Assembly: GCA_018667205.1 (NCBI GenBank)
Contig: JABIVN010000556.1
Span: forward strand, 1 to 6,026
Length of the DNA stretch: 6,026 bases
Direction of reading: 5' to 3'
Origin: Gammaproteobacteria bacterium
GTDB taxonomy: Bacteria; Pseudomonadota; Gammaproteobacteria; Pseudomonadales; Azotimanducaceae
Both the position numbers and the translations under genes were made by a program. The first letter of the stretch is position 1. Every line of letters starts with the position of its first letter. Below, one piece after another: positions 5,783 to 6,026 of the stretch. The notes below the pieces were generated by a model that made no database searches, was not told the DNA's origin, and worked only from the letters and a program-made list of their open reading frames with translations.

Positions 5783-5980
5783 TCATTTACGGGCGAATTT
5801 TTTGAAAACCAGGTGCTTAAAAACCAGGTGCTTAAAAACCAGGTTCTTGTAAGCCCTGTTCTTGAAGATCAAGTTCTTAAAAATCAAGTTCTTAAAAATC
5901 AAGTTCTCGTGAACCGAACTGTTGTCTATTAGTAGTTTGTTTGCGCCCTGCTGCCTGATGAGGGCGCGGGCTGTTGGCAC
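5783..5980 (-). CDS. Doubtful small ORF with a five-residue repeat
   Basis: The ORF has 65 codons starting at a GTG (5978-5980), with AGGA at 5988-5991, seven bases upstream, as a fair Shine-Dalgarno. The first 25 residues are non-repetitive (PTARALIRQQ...). The remainder is the 15-bp tandem repeat read as NLIFK three times, NRAYK, NLVFK and HLVFK twice, ending KKFARK. It is very basic with hydrophobic cores. It lacks the small residue at the i-2 position expected in the pentapeptide-repeat family, and no signal peptide or known domain is seen. A 7-bp inverted repeat (5943-5949/5961-5967) falls inside its non-repeat part. It may well be non-coding DNA that happens to be open, because the opposite strand is also open across the repeat. 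I do not assign a function. Confidence 0.25.
   Translation of the reverse strand: MPTARALIRQQGANKLLIDNSSVHENLIFKNLIFKNLIFKNRAYKNLVFKHLVFKHLVFKKFARK
5802..5921. repeat. Eight-unit 15-bp tandem repeat array
   Basis: Units start at 5802, 5817, 5832, 5847, 5862, 5877, 5892 and 5907 with no phase break. The plus-strand consensus is close to TTAAAAAYCARGTTC. Units 1-3 share ACCAGGT, units 5-7 share ATCAAGTTC and are nearly identical, while units 4 and 8 are strongly diverged. There are no spacers, so this is not a CRISPR array. Both strands have a long open frame through it: NLIFK-type on minus, LKNQV-type on plus. Confidence 0.9.
5943..5967. other. GC-rich inverted repeat
   Basis: GCGCCCT (5943-5949) and AGGGCGC (5961-5967) are perfect 7-bp complements with an 11-base loop. 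No T-tract follows on either strand, so an intrinsic terminator is not supported. It may be a protein site, a remnant hairpin or chance. From 5968 to 6026 I see nothing else beyond the possible ribosome-binding site of the small ORF. Confidence 0.35.
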
Positions 5981-6026
5981 ACTTAGATCCTGCGCATTGG
6001 CCGTGTAGGCCTGGCGCCAGCTTTAG

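Noticed and set aside
5802..5921. CRISPR array
   Set aside because: Units are contiguous 15-mers with no unique spacers between them.
5783..5980. Pentapeptide-repeat family protein
   Set aside because: The five-residue period is real, but the consensus A(D/N)Lxx with a small residue at i-2 is absent (Lys occupies it), so the family name is not supported.

Overview
The window looks like accessory catabolic DNA from a bacterium, most likely a proteobacterium and perhaps a marine gammaproteobacterium. That placement is an impression from the protein families, mid-range base composition and Shine-Dalgarno-led genes; no rRNA or other marker is present. It carries four real protein genes. On the minus strand are the N-terminal part of an MFS transporter (running off the left edge), a complete GMC-family FAD alcohol dehydrogenase just upstream of it, and a long Baeyer-Villiger monooxygenase of the 4-hydroxyacetophenone monooxygenase type at the right. 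On the plus strand is one aminoglycoside-phosphotransferase/ecdysteroid-kinase-like small-molecule kinase.

Layout: 1-336 MFS (partial, -); 411-2027 GMC oxidoreductase (-); 2028-2398 a divergent control region unusually rich in repeats; 2399-3469 kinase (+); 3470-3508 a tight convergent junction; 3509-5449 BVMO (-); 5450-6026 a region with no confident gene, holding a possible operator, inverted repeats and an eight-unit 15-bp tandem repeat that overlaps a doubtful 65-codon ORF.

How the genes could work together (inference): the transporter could import an oxygenated organic compound, the GMC enzyme would oxidise an alcohol to a ketone or aldehyde, the BVMO would insert oxygen next to the carbonyl to give an ester, and the kinase would phosphorylate a hydroxyl on a substrate or intermediate. 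The substrate cannot be read from the sequence, and no esterase or regulator is in view.

The most striking points are these. The GMC gene has no ATG, GTG or TTG that keeps its FAD-binding motif: a near-ideal Shine-Dalgarno points at an ATC codon exactly where the family's Met is expected, and the neighbouring MFS gene has a similar, weaker ambiguity also at an ATC. The divergent promoter region contains a 96-bp hexamer tract built as two 48-bp super-units, each opening with GAGTAA. A palindrome in the GMC leader could pair alternatively with the Shine-Dalgarno. A 15-bp repeat array near the right end is open in reading frames on both strands. No CRISPR array, IS element, tRNA or rRNA was seen.
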